NCBI GenBank assembly: GCA_013399895.1
Contig: VXBA01003489.1
Span: 589,381-653,380 of the forward strand
Length of the DNA: 64,000 nt
Reading direction: 5' to 3'
Source of the DNA: Serilophus lunatus
Lineage: Eukaryota; Chordata; Aves; Passeriformes; Eurylaimidae
In this document: positions 34,233 to 46,531 of the stretch, in pieces
Layout of the letters: each line of letters starts with the position of its first letter
Numbering within the stretch: the first letter of the stretch is position 1
Notes under the pieces: generated by a model
Database searches by the model: none
What the model saw: only the letters and a program-made list of their open reading frames with translations
What the model was told of the DNA's origin: nothing
Program-made: the position numbers and the translations under genes

Positions 34233-37200
34233 ACCAGGGATCCCTGTGTGTTACCTGGGAAGCTGCAAACACTTGAGTGAAAGACAAAGCCCAGATTGTC
34301 CATGTAAAAGTATTTGTGAAGCAGATAAGGATGACTTGGCTCTTGTTGTGACAAGGACAGTCCTGAGAGCACAAACACTGACTAATGACTCCTTTTGTGG
34401 AGCGATAATGAGATTGAAACATTAGATAATATTTGTCAGCAGATTCAGAGAGGGAAAGCTCCTTATCAGAGATACCTCGAGGGTTTAAGACAACATCTGC
34501 TTCTTCTAATAAAGTTGTATTCATCAGTGTCATCAAGGAGGTTATAACTAAATGACATATTTTCCTACTCTGCCCTTATTAACAACTTTTGTTAGAGAGG
34601 AAGATTGAAAATGTACTTTATACAGACATACATCTATTATTTCAGGCTTTGTTCCCTGTGGGTTTATAAATTTATCTCATGAGGTGGCATTGGTTTAGCC
34701 AGCATCGTATCAAATAAAAAAAAAAGGTATAATGTAATTAATGTTTATAGGAAAGCATAAAGTCATATGTTTTCATGCTGAAGTTCTGCAGCGAGGGGGT
34801 TTCATAGAGCTGCTGCTTGTGGTGTAAATCAGGGACTGTAGCATCCACACTATTTAATCCCAGAGCTGGCCAAATAAGTGAAGTGTGAGCTAGATTTAGG
34901 TGTGTGCCAAGACTTTGAAATTAAGCAAACAAAGAGTTTTCCTGGGTGCAGAGTAAAGTGTTTGTGCCACAACATACGTACACACACTTGCTTTTGCTCT
35001 CTGGATTTAAGTGATAAAACCCTTTATTTTCTAGATAGAACATTAATAAATAAAGTGTGAAATGTTGTGTAACTGCTGATATCGAGGGTAAATATTGTTT
35101 GTGATATAACTCATACAAAATGAGAATTCAAGATAGTGTTTGGTAGTTTTTGGAGGCAACAACATTCAAGGTTTTTTGCATCTTCTTCCCTTTGTCCCAC
35201 AAACTGCTCAGTGTGCTTTCCTACTGCTCCCTGTGTCTGGGATGAGACTTCTCTCTGGAGTAGCTCCTGGCATCTGGAACAGCCTTTCTGCAACTTCCAT
35301 GCTTCACCAGTTCCATCTATTTTTATATCTCATCTCTTCTCCCCTGACTATCTCTTTTAATTTCTCTCCATCTGCTTTTTATATTAACTTTATAACTCCA
35401 TATAACATTTGTGATGCCGTTTGCATGTAAAACACCAGCTCCCCAAAATAAAGCTGAAGTTCAGTGTTCACACCCTGGGATGGATTTGCTGCTGTGAAAG
35501 GCTGTTCCTCCTCTGGCACAGGCAGGAACAGCTCATTGACAGTGGCCAGAGAAGATTTTAATATTTCAACATTAATTCTCACACTGAAGAGCTGATTGCA
35601 CCTACTGGGCAACTGTATAAACCAAGAAAGTAGAGCTTGCAGCCAAAAAGTGTAAAACATTTATAAGCACAATTGTGACAATAAGAGAAGAGAAAACCCT
35701 TTTTGATTTATCTAGACTATATCTGGAACACAGCTGACAGCCCTCTTAATGGAAACTGCTCAGTTCCAGTGCTAATATTCAGCTTTTTGCCTTTAATTTT
35801 GCCCTCCACCTACTATAGATTTTCACAGTATATAAGCAAACCTCTCCCTCTATAGAAAAAGTCAGTTTACTGTTGACTGACAGTGTTTTCAAGGGGTTCC
35901 AGGTAGGTCATTCACCCTTTTCAAGGCTGTGAGTGATTTTAAACCATTAAAATAAATTAAGAAAAGTGCACTCAGCTGGTGGTTGCAACCTCCCAGTCAG
36001 TTCCAATAATAACATGGTATGGAATATCATATATTTAGAATTAATCTCGATTAAATTCTAGATACAGAATTAATGAAGTCAGTGTAGGCCAGTTTTTGCA
36101 TGTTTTGGAAGCTCTTTAGTGTTTCAGCTGCTGCCAGCTGCACATAAACCTGCATTTCTTGGTCTCCAGTCCAATAAAAATTATTTACCACAGTTAACAA
36201 ATCTTCAAGGCAGTGTAACCTGTGTTTCACCCATCCTGACCTCCCCCACAACTTCCCAGAGTGGTGTAAAACACCACAAGTGTATTTCCCTGTGTATTGT
36301 GCACAGCCAATTTTTCTTTTGGATGTTGCTGAAGTTCATTTTATCTAGTGCCAGTATATTAAAAATCTATTAATGTTGCACACATAAAATGAACACAAAT
36401 TGAGCTACTGTAAGATTTATATTGCACCTACAGAGGCCCCAAAGTAACTCCAGCATTATTATGCCCCTGCCTGTGCCAAATTGAACTCCCAACACTGTTG
36501 ACAAATGTTCCAAAATTCACATGGATTTCTCCCTGACTGCTCTCCCAGTTCCCACTGCAAGTCAGGCCAGTGAATTACACTTCCCAGAGCTGCTTTCCAG
36601 TCCTGCTAAGAGACCCTCTCACTCCAAAAAGAAAATTCCTGAAGGGAATTCAGTTATCCCTTAAAAATCAGACATCAATCTCCTCCTCATTATTCACTGC
36701 CTGCCTTTGGAATACTGACACAGACTCAAATACCACTCCTTGCTCAGTCACTCAGGTCTCTTCCCATGATTTCTTTCTCCATGTGCTTATGGCTTTAAAA
36801 CTTATTTGCGCCTCTTCTTTTCAGTGTGCGATGGATTACAGTGATTTTCTTTGCTCACTCTTTTTCTGGCAGTCCTTCAAGATGTCCAGCTTAGCCACTT
36901 ATGACATAGTTTATGAACTTAAGCCAGTGGTACAAGCAAACTGCTGAAGCTGAAATCACAGTTAAGGAATTGAGGGGGTTTCAGTGTTTGTGGTCTGAAT
37001 GCAGTAGAAAACTGGGCTTGGAGAAATCCACAAAGACTGTAGGATCCTTTCCCACTCCCAGAGAGGTCCAGCTCTCTCTGGAACTTGCTGGACAGATGCT
37101 TCTCTGACCTCTTCTTACCTTCTGTTAAATAGAATTCACAGATCCCCTTAACAATATTTTTCCAGCAATCACCTTTTCAACATATATGAAGTTTCCTTTT

Positions 37201-39671
37201 TAAAAACTTACTATTTTCCTTAAAAAACTTAGGGATCTCTCTCTGCAACTTGGATTCATTACTGCTTTGTCCAACCCAGAGCAGGCATGGGAAGCAGCTC
37301 ACCCTTCTTTCCAGAAGGCTTTTGAAACTTGTCCTGACAGAGGAGCTCACAGTCCTTCCATATCCCCCTTACAGATCCCATTTGCCATAGAAGGAGGTTG
37401 GCACATGGGCATGGTGTTCTGTTGGTCAACTTGGAGAGGGAGTTTTCCTGCAGGGAAGGACCCAGACTTGCTCAGCGAGGGCCATAATCTGCCTTTCTTT
37501 GATGGGTGCAGGTTATTCTTATATCCTATAATGTTTGGATAGCAGAAAAGAAATAAAAAATATATTTCTCCTCTAAAAGAAATATCTTTGTTTTGTTTGG
37601 CCTTCCCATCTTTTGTTGCTGTCCTTCATATTGATTAAATCTTCATTTAGCATCATCATTTTTCTTAGGTTTCATCTCACATGCTCACTGCACTTGGTTC
37701 CATAATCTGTTGTCATGGAAATCAGACAGATGTCAAAAATATGGCTTTGTCACTTAATTGTCTGATCCACACAAGAGAGAGAATAATGTAGAGAACCTGA
37801 TGGGAACTTTTGCAGGTTGAAGCAAAACAAGGGGACAGAACCCCAACAAATTGCCCTTTGTTCTAACTGGGAAAGGAAAACGTCCAGGTAAATTGTTTTC
37901 TGGGCTCATTTTTTTGACTATTATTTTAAGTGTTGGGCACTAAAGGCTCCTGGTCTCTGTCCTTCAGATGATTTAGTGGTGATTCCACAGGGGATATCTG
38001 TGTCTAAGCTGCTTAGACAGGTAGGGCTTTGCAGGTGTTGCTCGAGCCCTGCGAGTAGCATTAGAGATCTCATACATGTTCATCCATCCCTAACAGCAAA
38101 GCAAGAACAAGCCAAGGAAAAACCCCTGAAATACCCAGCAGGATGGGCAGAGGAGCCTCAGCTCCAAAGGAAGTGGCATTTCAGTTCTTTCAGTGGCACC
38201 AAACCGAGGGCAGTGCCCTGCAGAACATACTCAGAAGTTGTGCTTGTCCCAAAGTGCTGTGACCCACCAATATATTTTAAACTTAACTAAAAGATAGGGA
38301 GCAAATCCAATCTTGAGGTAAAATGGTGCCCAACAAGGTCACTGCCAGGGCTGGAAATAGAGGCAGCCACTAGAAGCTGTGCTTCTTACTCAGGTACTGT
38401 CCTCTTGTGACCAAGACATTCATCATAGCAACACCCACAGCAATAAATTAAGGAATTCTGTGGTTTTGGTGCTCACCAGCTCTGCTGAGGATGTCACCTT
38501 CCACGTGTGTGTTCATACACAACATTTCTCCAGTCAATGCTGTTCCTTTATATTTTTTTATCAGGTTTCTACTAATTAAAGAATAGATTTTTTTAATGCT
38601 TTTTACCAGAATAGCCCCATAATATCTGCTTATACATCTAATTTAAGACAGCCAGACAAATGAATCTACCTAAAATAATGCTGGATCTACAAAAAATTTC
38701 CTACACACAGGAAAGCTGCAGTTATTCCTTGTTTTGGGTGCAGCTGGATTTTGCTTTGTAAATTAACCACATCAGGTTGGAAACACGTAGTTTTATTTAA
38801 GGTGTAAAAATACATCTGCAGCTCTATTAATATAAATAAAAGAGTGAAATGAAAGGCTGGAATCAGGAAGGCAGGAATGAGAGAACCCAGCTTTGAGCCC
38901 CTGATTTCAGGGTGAATTTGCTGAGTCTGGCTGTCGAGGAAACAACCTTGAATTATAAATTGAACACATCTGTGCAGGAACCACCGAGGACACCACACAT
39001 CAAACTCAGTGCCCACAATTTCACACAATCCAGATGAGAGCAGCATTTTTCCACAGCTCAGGATGTGCAAAATGTGCATGGAGAGCCTTCCTCCAGGCCA
39101 TCCATACGGTTGTGCTGGGACCTGCTGGCTGCTGCTTAGATCTGCCCCAGAAATCACTTGGCTTCGATGACACCACACAGCATCTCCCAGGCTTTTAATA
39201 TTTCATACAACACAATGAATTGTAGCTTTTCAGGATTAATTCCTGGTGCTGCAACCACCTTGTTGTCAGAGAAGGGGAAAAATGAACATGTTATTTATGC
39301 AGAAATTACTCACGAGCAGCGTTCCTGGAAGGCTGGAGAAGAGAATAATTTTGAATAAATTATTGATGATTTTAAAAGGCTTTCTTATTGATTACAGGTT
39401 ATACTTTTAGATTAAAAGAGTGCAGCTAAGTCCTGTCAGAGTCTTTCAAAGTCAAGGGTTCAGCAGAGTAAACAAGTGCCTCTGTGCCCTAATCCAGAGC
39501 AGCCAAAGAGGAGTAAAATGCTAAAATATTGCTTTGTGGTTTAAGAAACTTCTGGTTAGTATTATTTTTTCCTTTTTAAAAATTACTCTTGAAGAAAATG
39601 AAATAAGTTAAATACTCTAGAAAATTCAATAACTGGACTTGGTTTTAATGCCAGGCTCTCCTTGACCAGGT
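34233..39671. other. AT-rich unique sequence, no gene seen
   Basis: Apart from a possible LINE relic at 35200-35330, nothing is recognised. Frames up to 163 codons (38687-39178, minus) show no known motif. The 35,690-36,100 and 36,360-36,450 parts are AT-rich and without simple repeats. Confidence 0.5.
35200..35330 (+). mobile_element. Possible relic of a non-CR1 LINE (reverse transcriptase C-terminus)
   Basis: The plus-strand frame at 35254-35289 reads SGVAPGIWNSLS. This resembles the SVAAPRLWNSLP-type motif found near the C-terminus of the polymerase protein in L2-like LINEs, and a hydrophobic HxFxLFLY stretch follows. The match is limited to about a dozen residues and the surrounding reading frame is eroded, so the call is tentative. 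Chance is the main alternative. Confidence 0.22.
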
Positions 39672-39737
39672 GGTGATGGGTCAAAGGTTGGACTTGAGGA
39701 TCTTCCTTTCTGGCATTAAGGATTCTGTGATTCTGTT
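39672..39737 (+). mobile_element. CR1 LINE 3' tail with two octamers
   Basis: GGTGATGGGTCAAAGGTTGG, ACTTGAGGATCTTCCTTTCT and then GATTCTGTGATTCTGT, an intact double octamer. This variant (GGTCAAAGGTTGGACT) belongs to a different CR1 subfamily from the GAAGCTGTGGCTG copies. Truncated about 65 nt from its end. Confidence 0.85.
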
Positions 39738-42700
39738 CTAGGATTCTCTTCAGTGCAGTGTTACAAACACAGTGGCAGCATCTCCACAGGCTCTTCCCAA
39801 TTTACTCCTGGATAACTGAAGTATCCTTATTGCTGTGTTTAGTCTCTCATTCTGTTCCTTCACAGTCTGCTGTGGTCATGTGCATTTCACCCCAGAGGTC
39901 TTTAGCAAATTCCTGTAATTACTTGCCCACATCTCCTGTTCATTCATTCCAAGTGAAATTATCTCTGAACATTAGTTCCATTTGCTAAATCTCTCCTTGC
40001 TTTATTAACTTTAATCAAACTAATACATACAGTTAAATGAAAGGTGGTCTAAGATGCCCATACCTGGCTCAGTCCTCTTCCCAGGGGTAAACACCCTCTT
40101 GAAACAGTGATACAAGTTAATTCTGTAATTTTCAGAAGAGAATTTGGCTGCTGTAATTCCAGTTATTGAATAGTTGCCATTGATGCCATTTAAAAGCTGC
40201 ATTGCCACTGCAAAATAGGTCTGAAAAAACATTCTTTGTGTAGTCACTTGAATTTCAAAGTGAGCTCCCTCTGCCATGGAGATTGCATCTCCATTAATGT
40301 TTGCTTTTCATGAAGTTTAGAGTGGAGGAAAATTCAGTTGGGCAAAGTGTGCTCCCTACTCATGGAGGGATGTGATTAAAGAAAAGAAAGGGGTTGGCTT
40401 TCATTTCTATTTATTTTTAGAATTTGTGAGCTGCACAGATTCTATGGTATTGAGAAAACACAAAAGGCTGGTTGAATACTCTCTAACTTGCATCACTGCT
40501 AAGGAAAAAAAAAACTCCCAGAGAAAAAAACTACATGAGAAGCTTGACAGTTTGAAAAATCCTCATTAAAAATCAACCTAACCAGACCTCTAAAACCATT
40601 TTGACTTCAATTAGGCTGCTTTTCTATGTCAAATACACATTTCTGGCCCAATCCTGTTCCCAAGGCAGACAGGAGAAATATTGTCCCTTGTCTGAATGGA
40701 AGTGAGCAGTTCAAGAGTCAAGCCAGGGATCTCTGAAGAGCAGATAAAAGTTAAGCCACAAGCTCATGTTTTCAGAGTGTGTTCAAACTAAGAAGACAAC
40801 TGGGAAAGTTCATTTTTTTTATATAGCAATATTTAAAATTGATAAATTGATGAGGGGTATTGATGCTGTTCATTGTTTGGTTAAATATTATAGAGAAAGA
40901 TGGAGAACACCCTCCCCTGTGCAATCATAAGTAACATGAGCTCAGAAATAGTTTGGTGTATTTTTGTCAACTATGAAAGCATTGCTAAAGCACAGGGATT
41001 GTGAATGTACACGTTTGACTTTTGGATATTTCCCAGTAATGAGCAAAAGAATTCTTAATTTATCACAATAAACTGAATTTCTTGTGTTCTGTGTTAGATA
41101 TTGGGGCTGCATCAATTATTTGATTGGGACAAATACAGAGAGTCACATGAAGAAGAAAATTTTGGATCAAAAGCCTGGAATGACACACAATTAATAAATT
41201 CCTGTGCCAATGAGAACCAGTGGAAAGGCCCAAGGGGATTCTCAATGTGTGATTTCTGAAACCTGCTGGTCATTATGGGCAAGAGACTGAACCCACAGCA
41301 GTCCCTGATTCTGGGATATTGATTGCCATCTTTGGAAGTTATCACAGAGTTTGGGCTTGGTCTGAGTGGAATTTTTAACCAAAAATTGGGGCAAGAGCCT
41401 GTCACATAACATCAGCACAGGGCAGGATCCCACCTGCCAAGTTTGATTCTTTCTTCACAGGGGGGCTGAATGTGGAATCCACCTTTTTAATGGCAGAAAG
41501 ATTTGATTTCCAGAGGATTTTGGCAAGATGCAGCTCAGGATCTGCCCCACTTGGGTCTTCACTCTGCTCTTGCTGTGGACTGGGACAATCCCTATAGGAT
41601 TTGTCATCCCTCCCCACCTTCCTGGACAAGAAAGTTTTAGAACTGGAAAAAAGCCCAAATTCTCTTGCAGAAGAATCTGAACTTGCCAATCAAATATGAA
41701 TAAGGAAAAACAACAGGGAAAAAAACAACAGCAAGAGGAAAATAATAAAAATAAAATTATGTTTCCAAACCTGAGTCCTCAGCTCTCTTTTTTTTTGTTT
41801 TTCCAGACACATCTATAATCCTCCCCCTGCCTCCCAAAGAGAGCTTCTCTAACCTGTAAAAGTTAGATAGCTGGCCTCTTTTGTCCTGAATTTATCTTTA
41901 TAGGAGTTCCCTTGCAGGTTTTAAAATTAATAACAGCACAATCCTTGTACCTTACCTGAGTGAATTTGATGTATTTTCGTGCTGTTCATCTTCAAATATC
42001 TGGACTTGTAGTTTCTACTCTCCCTCAAGAGAAGATTTAAATCTCTCAGTCACATACTGGGTACCAAGTTATCATTTTTAAGGCTTTGTTGTATGACTTA
42101 GAACCTTGCTGGTCTAATTACATGTTAGAGGATGTATATCTCTTACATCTGTTGTCTTGGAAAATCAGATATCTAAACCAACCCCATGGAAGCTGATAAA
42201 TAAAAGGGAAGAAAACCCCACCAGATAACACATATGAGTAGGGCAGACCCACGTTGTTGTGTGTGTTTTGGAAAGGACTGGTAAATATTCAGAATAAGGA
42301 GCAGGTTTTTGATGCATCTGAGCTTATTCCCTTTAAAGCAATCGAGTCATAATTACAATAAAGTTTGTAATTGAATCATTCCTGAAGTTTCTTAAATGTG
42401 ACAAAATTATAAATCACCTTAAATCTACGTTTCAGGCACTGAATTACACAACATTTATTATCTGATTCTTTTACCACCTTTAAGCCATCAAAGTCTAAGG
42501 CTGAAAATATCAAGACCTGCCAATTAACATCTTAATGTGACTGATGTGATATTTTGATTACTTCTATTTTATAGCATTTAATTTTAGATTGTGCACAGGT
42601 CTCTCATGTCAGGAGCTGGATCATTTATACAAAGAGTGAAGCCCTTTGTAGCAGCAACTTTTAGTAAAGGAAATTACTTGAACTCAGTAAAAAACTTGCA

Positions 42701-44440
42701 GGTTTCTACAACTGGTTGTTTAAAGCATTTTGTTCTCAAGATCATTTTAAAATAGGAAATCCTAATGGATTTAGTAGCCAGTGTCTTCACAGGAGATATG
42801 ATTCATCTTCCTAAGAAAAGTCTTTACAGCCAGAAATAATTGCCATAAGAAACAGCTGAAACCCCCTAAATCTGCTGAAAGTCAAAATATTCAAAATATG
42901 AAGTGTTCCTAATGAAGAAAATTACAGAGGCAGACAAATATTTAAAAAATAAATATTTCTACTCTTATATTGACGAAGAACATATGTTTTCATGCACATG
43001 ATGGTGGATCTGGCACATGTTAAATCAAACAATTTTAATGTTTAGGAGGTGGACAGAGCACAGGGCATCAGGGGTATTGTAAAGGGCTCTTGAAAATATA
43101 GTTTTGAACTAGAGACATTGAGGAATGTCATGAGTGGGTGCCTTTCGTGGGCTGAGCATGTGGAAAGAGGCTTAAAATCACAAAATCAAATCAATTCTGG
43201 CCAAGCTCATGGATCTTATCCACAGAGCTTGTGCTGAAAACGTTTCCAGATATTTGCAATATTAAGACATTATCTGTTTTCAGGGATGTACTTTTATCAG
43301 GAGCACAAGAAAGTGATAAAGCATGGAAACATCTTCCTCTGTGCCCTGAACTTCTTGGAAATGGGGCTGAATGTACAGCAGGAGAACTGCTCATACCAGG
43401 ACAGAAATGTCCCCAAAGAGATAAGGACTGATTTGGAAACAGTTAACATTCCTTCCTAAATCTATGGGCTTGTTTGTCCTGAAAATCAAACCCACACTTG
43501 GCAGTTCACTGAACCCACAGGTCCCTTATTCACCCATTCACTCCTGGCCTGGCTTAGGAACTAAAAAGTGTAATTTTGAGAAGTAGTGTGGAGTAATATG
43601 GAGCTGCTGTTATTTCCCACTGCAGGGACACCTGGGAGGTGAGTCCAAAGGCCTGGGAGCCATCCAGGGTTGGAAAAACCTACTTAAAACCTGACTCAAA
43701 GTGGAAGGAAATGGCAAGGCAGCCATTTGAATGCCATGGGTATAACCGAACTCCCAAGGAAAGAAAGTCTCCACGAGCAAATTTTAATACCTTGCAAAAA
43801 GCTTGTGTTCAGAGCCATAAAGAGAGCAGGGTTTGAGTCATCCACATCCCCAAAATACCCCAAATGAAGCCCTGCAGTGCAGTTTTCCTGGCAGACCAAA
43901 CATGGCAAAAAAAAAAATAAGCTTCAGTAGGTCGACAAACATTGTGCTCCAAACCTTATTACTGTGCCTGGAACACTGTTTTCTTCGTGGATCCCTCCCC
44001 TGAACTCCTTAAATGCCAGAAAGTTGCCAGTGCCTGTCCTAGAGCCTGTTCTTACCTGCAGCCCACGATCAGCAGCTGGCACCAGGCTCAGCTCAACAGA
44101 TGGCTGGCACAGGGGCTTACGTGCATTTGCTGTCCCTGGCACCACTCAGGGATGAAGGATATAAAAAATCCTCCTCACAGTTGTCAGATGAATAAAAAAT
44201 CTGGTCTGGTCCACCCTAGTGGAGCTGTTATTTTCAACAAGTGCAGCTTCAAACTTGGTGTGTTTTCGAAGGTGAACTTGTGGATAAAAGATCATGGAAT
44301 GGTCTGATACTGTTGTTATTAATAATAGTGATGCTGGCTGTTGCTTTGAACACAGGGGTTCCTCTGGTTCCTGCTTCAGTCAGCAGTTAAGAGAACAGAA
44401 TTCATGATCAGGGGGATTCTTTATGGCCTATATTTTCTTA
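39738..44440. other. AT-rich unique sequence, no gene seen
   Basis: No interspersed repeat is recognised over 4.7 kb. A candidate minus-strand exon (41956-42192) is listed separately. 42,290-42,960 is very AT-rich and repeat-free. Confidence 0.5.
41956..42192 (-). other. Candidate non-coding exon bounded by strong splice signals
   Basis: On the minus strand an acceptor CTTCCCTTTTATTTATCAG precedes the block and the donor CTCAG|GTAAGG ends it. All three frames carry stops within the first 25 codons, so it could only belong to a non-coding RNA or UTR. It shares its strand with the candidate at 50003-50327. Confirmation would need transcript reads. Confidence 0.18.
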
Positions 44441-44592
44441 GGACAGAGAAGCTGTGGCTGCCCCATCCCTGGAAGTGTCCAAGGCCAGGTTTGGAGCAAT
44501 CTGGGATAGTGGGAGGTGTCCCTGCCCAGAGGGAGTTGGAACAAGATGATCTTTAAGGTCCCTCAACCCAGATCATTCCATGATCTCCATTG
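44441..44592 (+). mobile_element. CR1 LINE 3' end
   Basis: Sense CR1 from CAGAGAAGCTGTGGCTGCCC through GGAAGTGTCCAAGGCCAGGT, GGGAGGTGTCCCTGCCCAGA, TTGGAACAAGATGATCTTTA and a 3' end CATTCCATGATCTCCATTG with one worn octamer. It is complete from the AGAAGCTGTGG block to the tail. Confidence 0.95.
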
Positions 44593-45108
44593 AGAGATCA
44601 GCTTATAATCATCACAACCGATTTTTAGGGGAAACAAGAAACAGGAGTGAGATAACAGACTTGATCTCAGCAAGACTCTAACTGGTGCCTTTTTGGCTCT
44701 GGTTTTTGGATGCTTGGCTATTTCAAATACTAACATTATATTGTGTGTTGTTTGGGCACATTTTATATGTGCCCTAAATAATATGAGAAAGAGAGGAATC
44801 TGCAGGAAAGAGCAAATGAAATACAGGACTCTTTTTGAAGCCTTAGAAAAACGAAAAAGAGGGGGAAAAAATAGAGTTTAACTGAGTTTGATTTTTTGCT
44901 GTGTGATATTCATATTTTTTCAGCTCATGGATGCTTGCATACATTCCTGCAGGATGGCTGAAAAAGCAGGATTGCCATGGGAATCAGATGTCCCTACTGG
45001 GGAAAGTAATAATCTCTCCAAAGCAGGACTCAAACCAGAATCAGTGCTGGCTCCAAACTATTTCCCTGATTAAAAACTCAAGAGAAGTTCAGAGAGTTAA
45101 GTTCCATT
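44593..45108. other. Short unique spacer between two CR1 copies
   Basis: About 0.5 kb of AT-rich sequence with nothing recognisable. The plus-strand frame at 44693-44881 has no known motif. Confidence 0.55.
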
Positions 45109-45288
45109 GAATCACCGAATTTTTAAGGATGGAAAAGACCTCCAAGATCATCAAGTCCAGCCTTTGACCAAATCCCCACGCAGCCAACAAATTACATCAT
45201 GAAGTGCCAAATCTACTTGATTTTTGAAGCCTCCTAGGGATGGTGACTCCAGTACTGCCCTGGGGAGCCTGTTCCAGTGCCTCCCACT
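45109..45288 (-). mobile_element. CR1 LINE 3' end, older subfamily
   Basis: Antisense CR1 with GAATCACCGAATTTTTAAGG, GAAAAGACCTCCAAGATCAT, CAAGTCCAGCCTTTGACC, GTGCCAAATCTACTTGATTT and CTAGGGATGGTGACTCCAGT. The same subfamily is seen at 59509-59697. It is more diverged than the GAAGCTGTGGCTG-type copies. Confidence 0.88.
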
Positions 45289-46460
45289 CTTAGCACCCAT
45301 AATGTGCTGCCCTGTGTGTGTGAAGAGCAGAAAAAGTCTCACCTGACAGGCTGAAAGAGGAGTTTTCCTCATATTTCTGATTTCCAGTGTGCATTTCATC
45401 AAATACTGTAAATGGGATGATTTTTCTTTTGCCTTCTCAGAGTGTGTATTTGTTGATTTCTCCTCCCAGAGTCCCATAGATAAATCCTCTGCCACTAGCT
45501 GGAAGTAGTCCTTTCACAAAACAACTTTCCTTGCTCATGCACTTCTATTTCTTCTCACAGCCTGTGTTGCATGTTTAGATAAAAATAGTGAGAAAAAAAA
45601 ATGAGAGTTTTAGTGAAAAAATGGAAACCTCAGTTAATTTCCATATCTATTAGTAAAGAGTTTTTCCTTAAGGCATGGTCCACAAATATCTGTAAATCTC
45701 CAATTGCATCTTGGCTTAAAATAGACTTTGTAAGTAACATTCTGCAAATGAGCAATTAAAATGTGTTCCCATCTTTAAGAATTTTTTTCTTTTTACAATG
45801 AAAGATTTTTAAAGCATTGGCCTCAACTCTGCATTTCCAAACAACCTGCTATGAAGGCAGAGAGGGGTTTAAGTCACCCTTTATCCTGCAAGGAGCATCT
45901 GCTGAGCAGTAAATTTGTCAAAATAAGCCCCATATGGGGTTGGCCTGGAGAAGGAACCTCGTGATGAGAAAAGTTTGGGAAATTCCTCAAAGTTTTAGGT
46001 TCTGCTTGAGTTATTCATGCTCCTGGAAGTTGTTTCCCACCTATTCTTCCTTTCCAGCCCTCAAGGTGACCTTCAGCAATGTCCTCAAGGAGACACTTGC
46101 TCCCTGTGAGTCTACGTGTCTTTCCAGGAGACAAAGACAGGATCTCCACTGGGGGATCTCTTGTGGCTTTAGTTTGTCACTGACTCCACCAGCATCACTC
46201 TGAAACCACCCAGGAACATTTGGGGGGACATTTAGGGACAGTGCTGTGCCCTGGGGCTGCTGGAGTTGCATCTCACATCTGGACCCTGCTGTGCCAGACC
46301 AGGCACCAGCACTTGGGGGGATCCAGTGCTGCGGCTTTTCCTCTGCTTGGGGTATTTCTTTCAGCAAGATAATGATACAAAACCTTGGGAATATAGAGAG
46401 CCCCCATCACCCTCTAAAAGCTTGACAGAGAAACAGCCTCAGCCAGGCCAGGTTGGTTTT
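45289..46460. other. Unique sequence, no gene seen
   Basis: No repeat recognised. The 46,020-46,360 part is GC-richer, with overlapping frames on both strands (89 and 108 codons) that lack recognisable motifs. Confidence 0.55.
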
Positions 46461-46531
46461 CATAGAATCATAAAATAGAACACCCTGAGTCGGAAGGGAG
46501 CCACAAAAATCATTGAAGTCCAACTCCTCGG
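46461..46531 (-). mobile_element. CR1-like LINE 3' tail
   Basis: CATAGAATCATAAAATAGAA is an antisense octamer tail and CCCTGAGTCGGAAGGGAGCC plus CATTGAAGTCCAACTCCT is the adjoining 3' UTR of a CR1 variant. Only 70 nt remain. The subfamily differs from the other copies in this window. Confidence 0.75.

Noticed and set aside
34018..34536. 172-codon open frame on the minus strand
   Set aside because: Much of it is the antisense of a CR1 copy, whose GC-rich sequence lacks stops; the predicted residues are CR1 antisense, not a protein family.
38687..39178. 163-codon open frame on the minus strand
   Set aside because: No signal peptide, domain or splice context recognised; compatible with chance in 64 kb.
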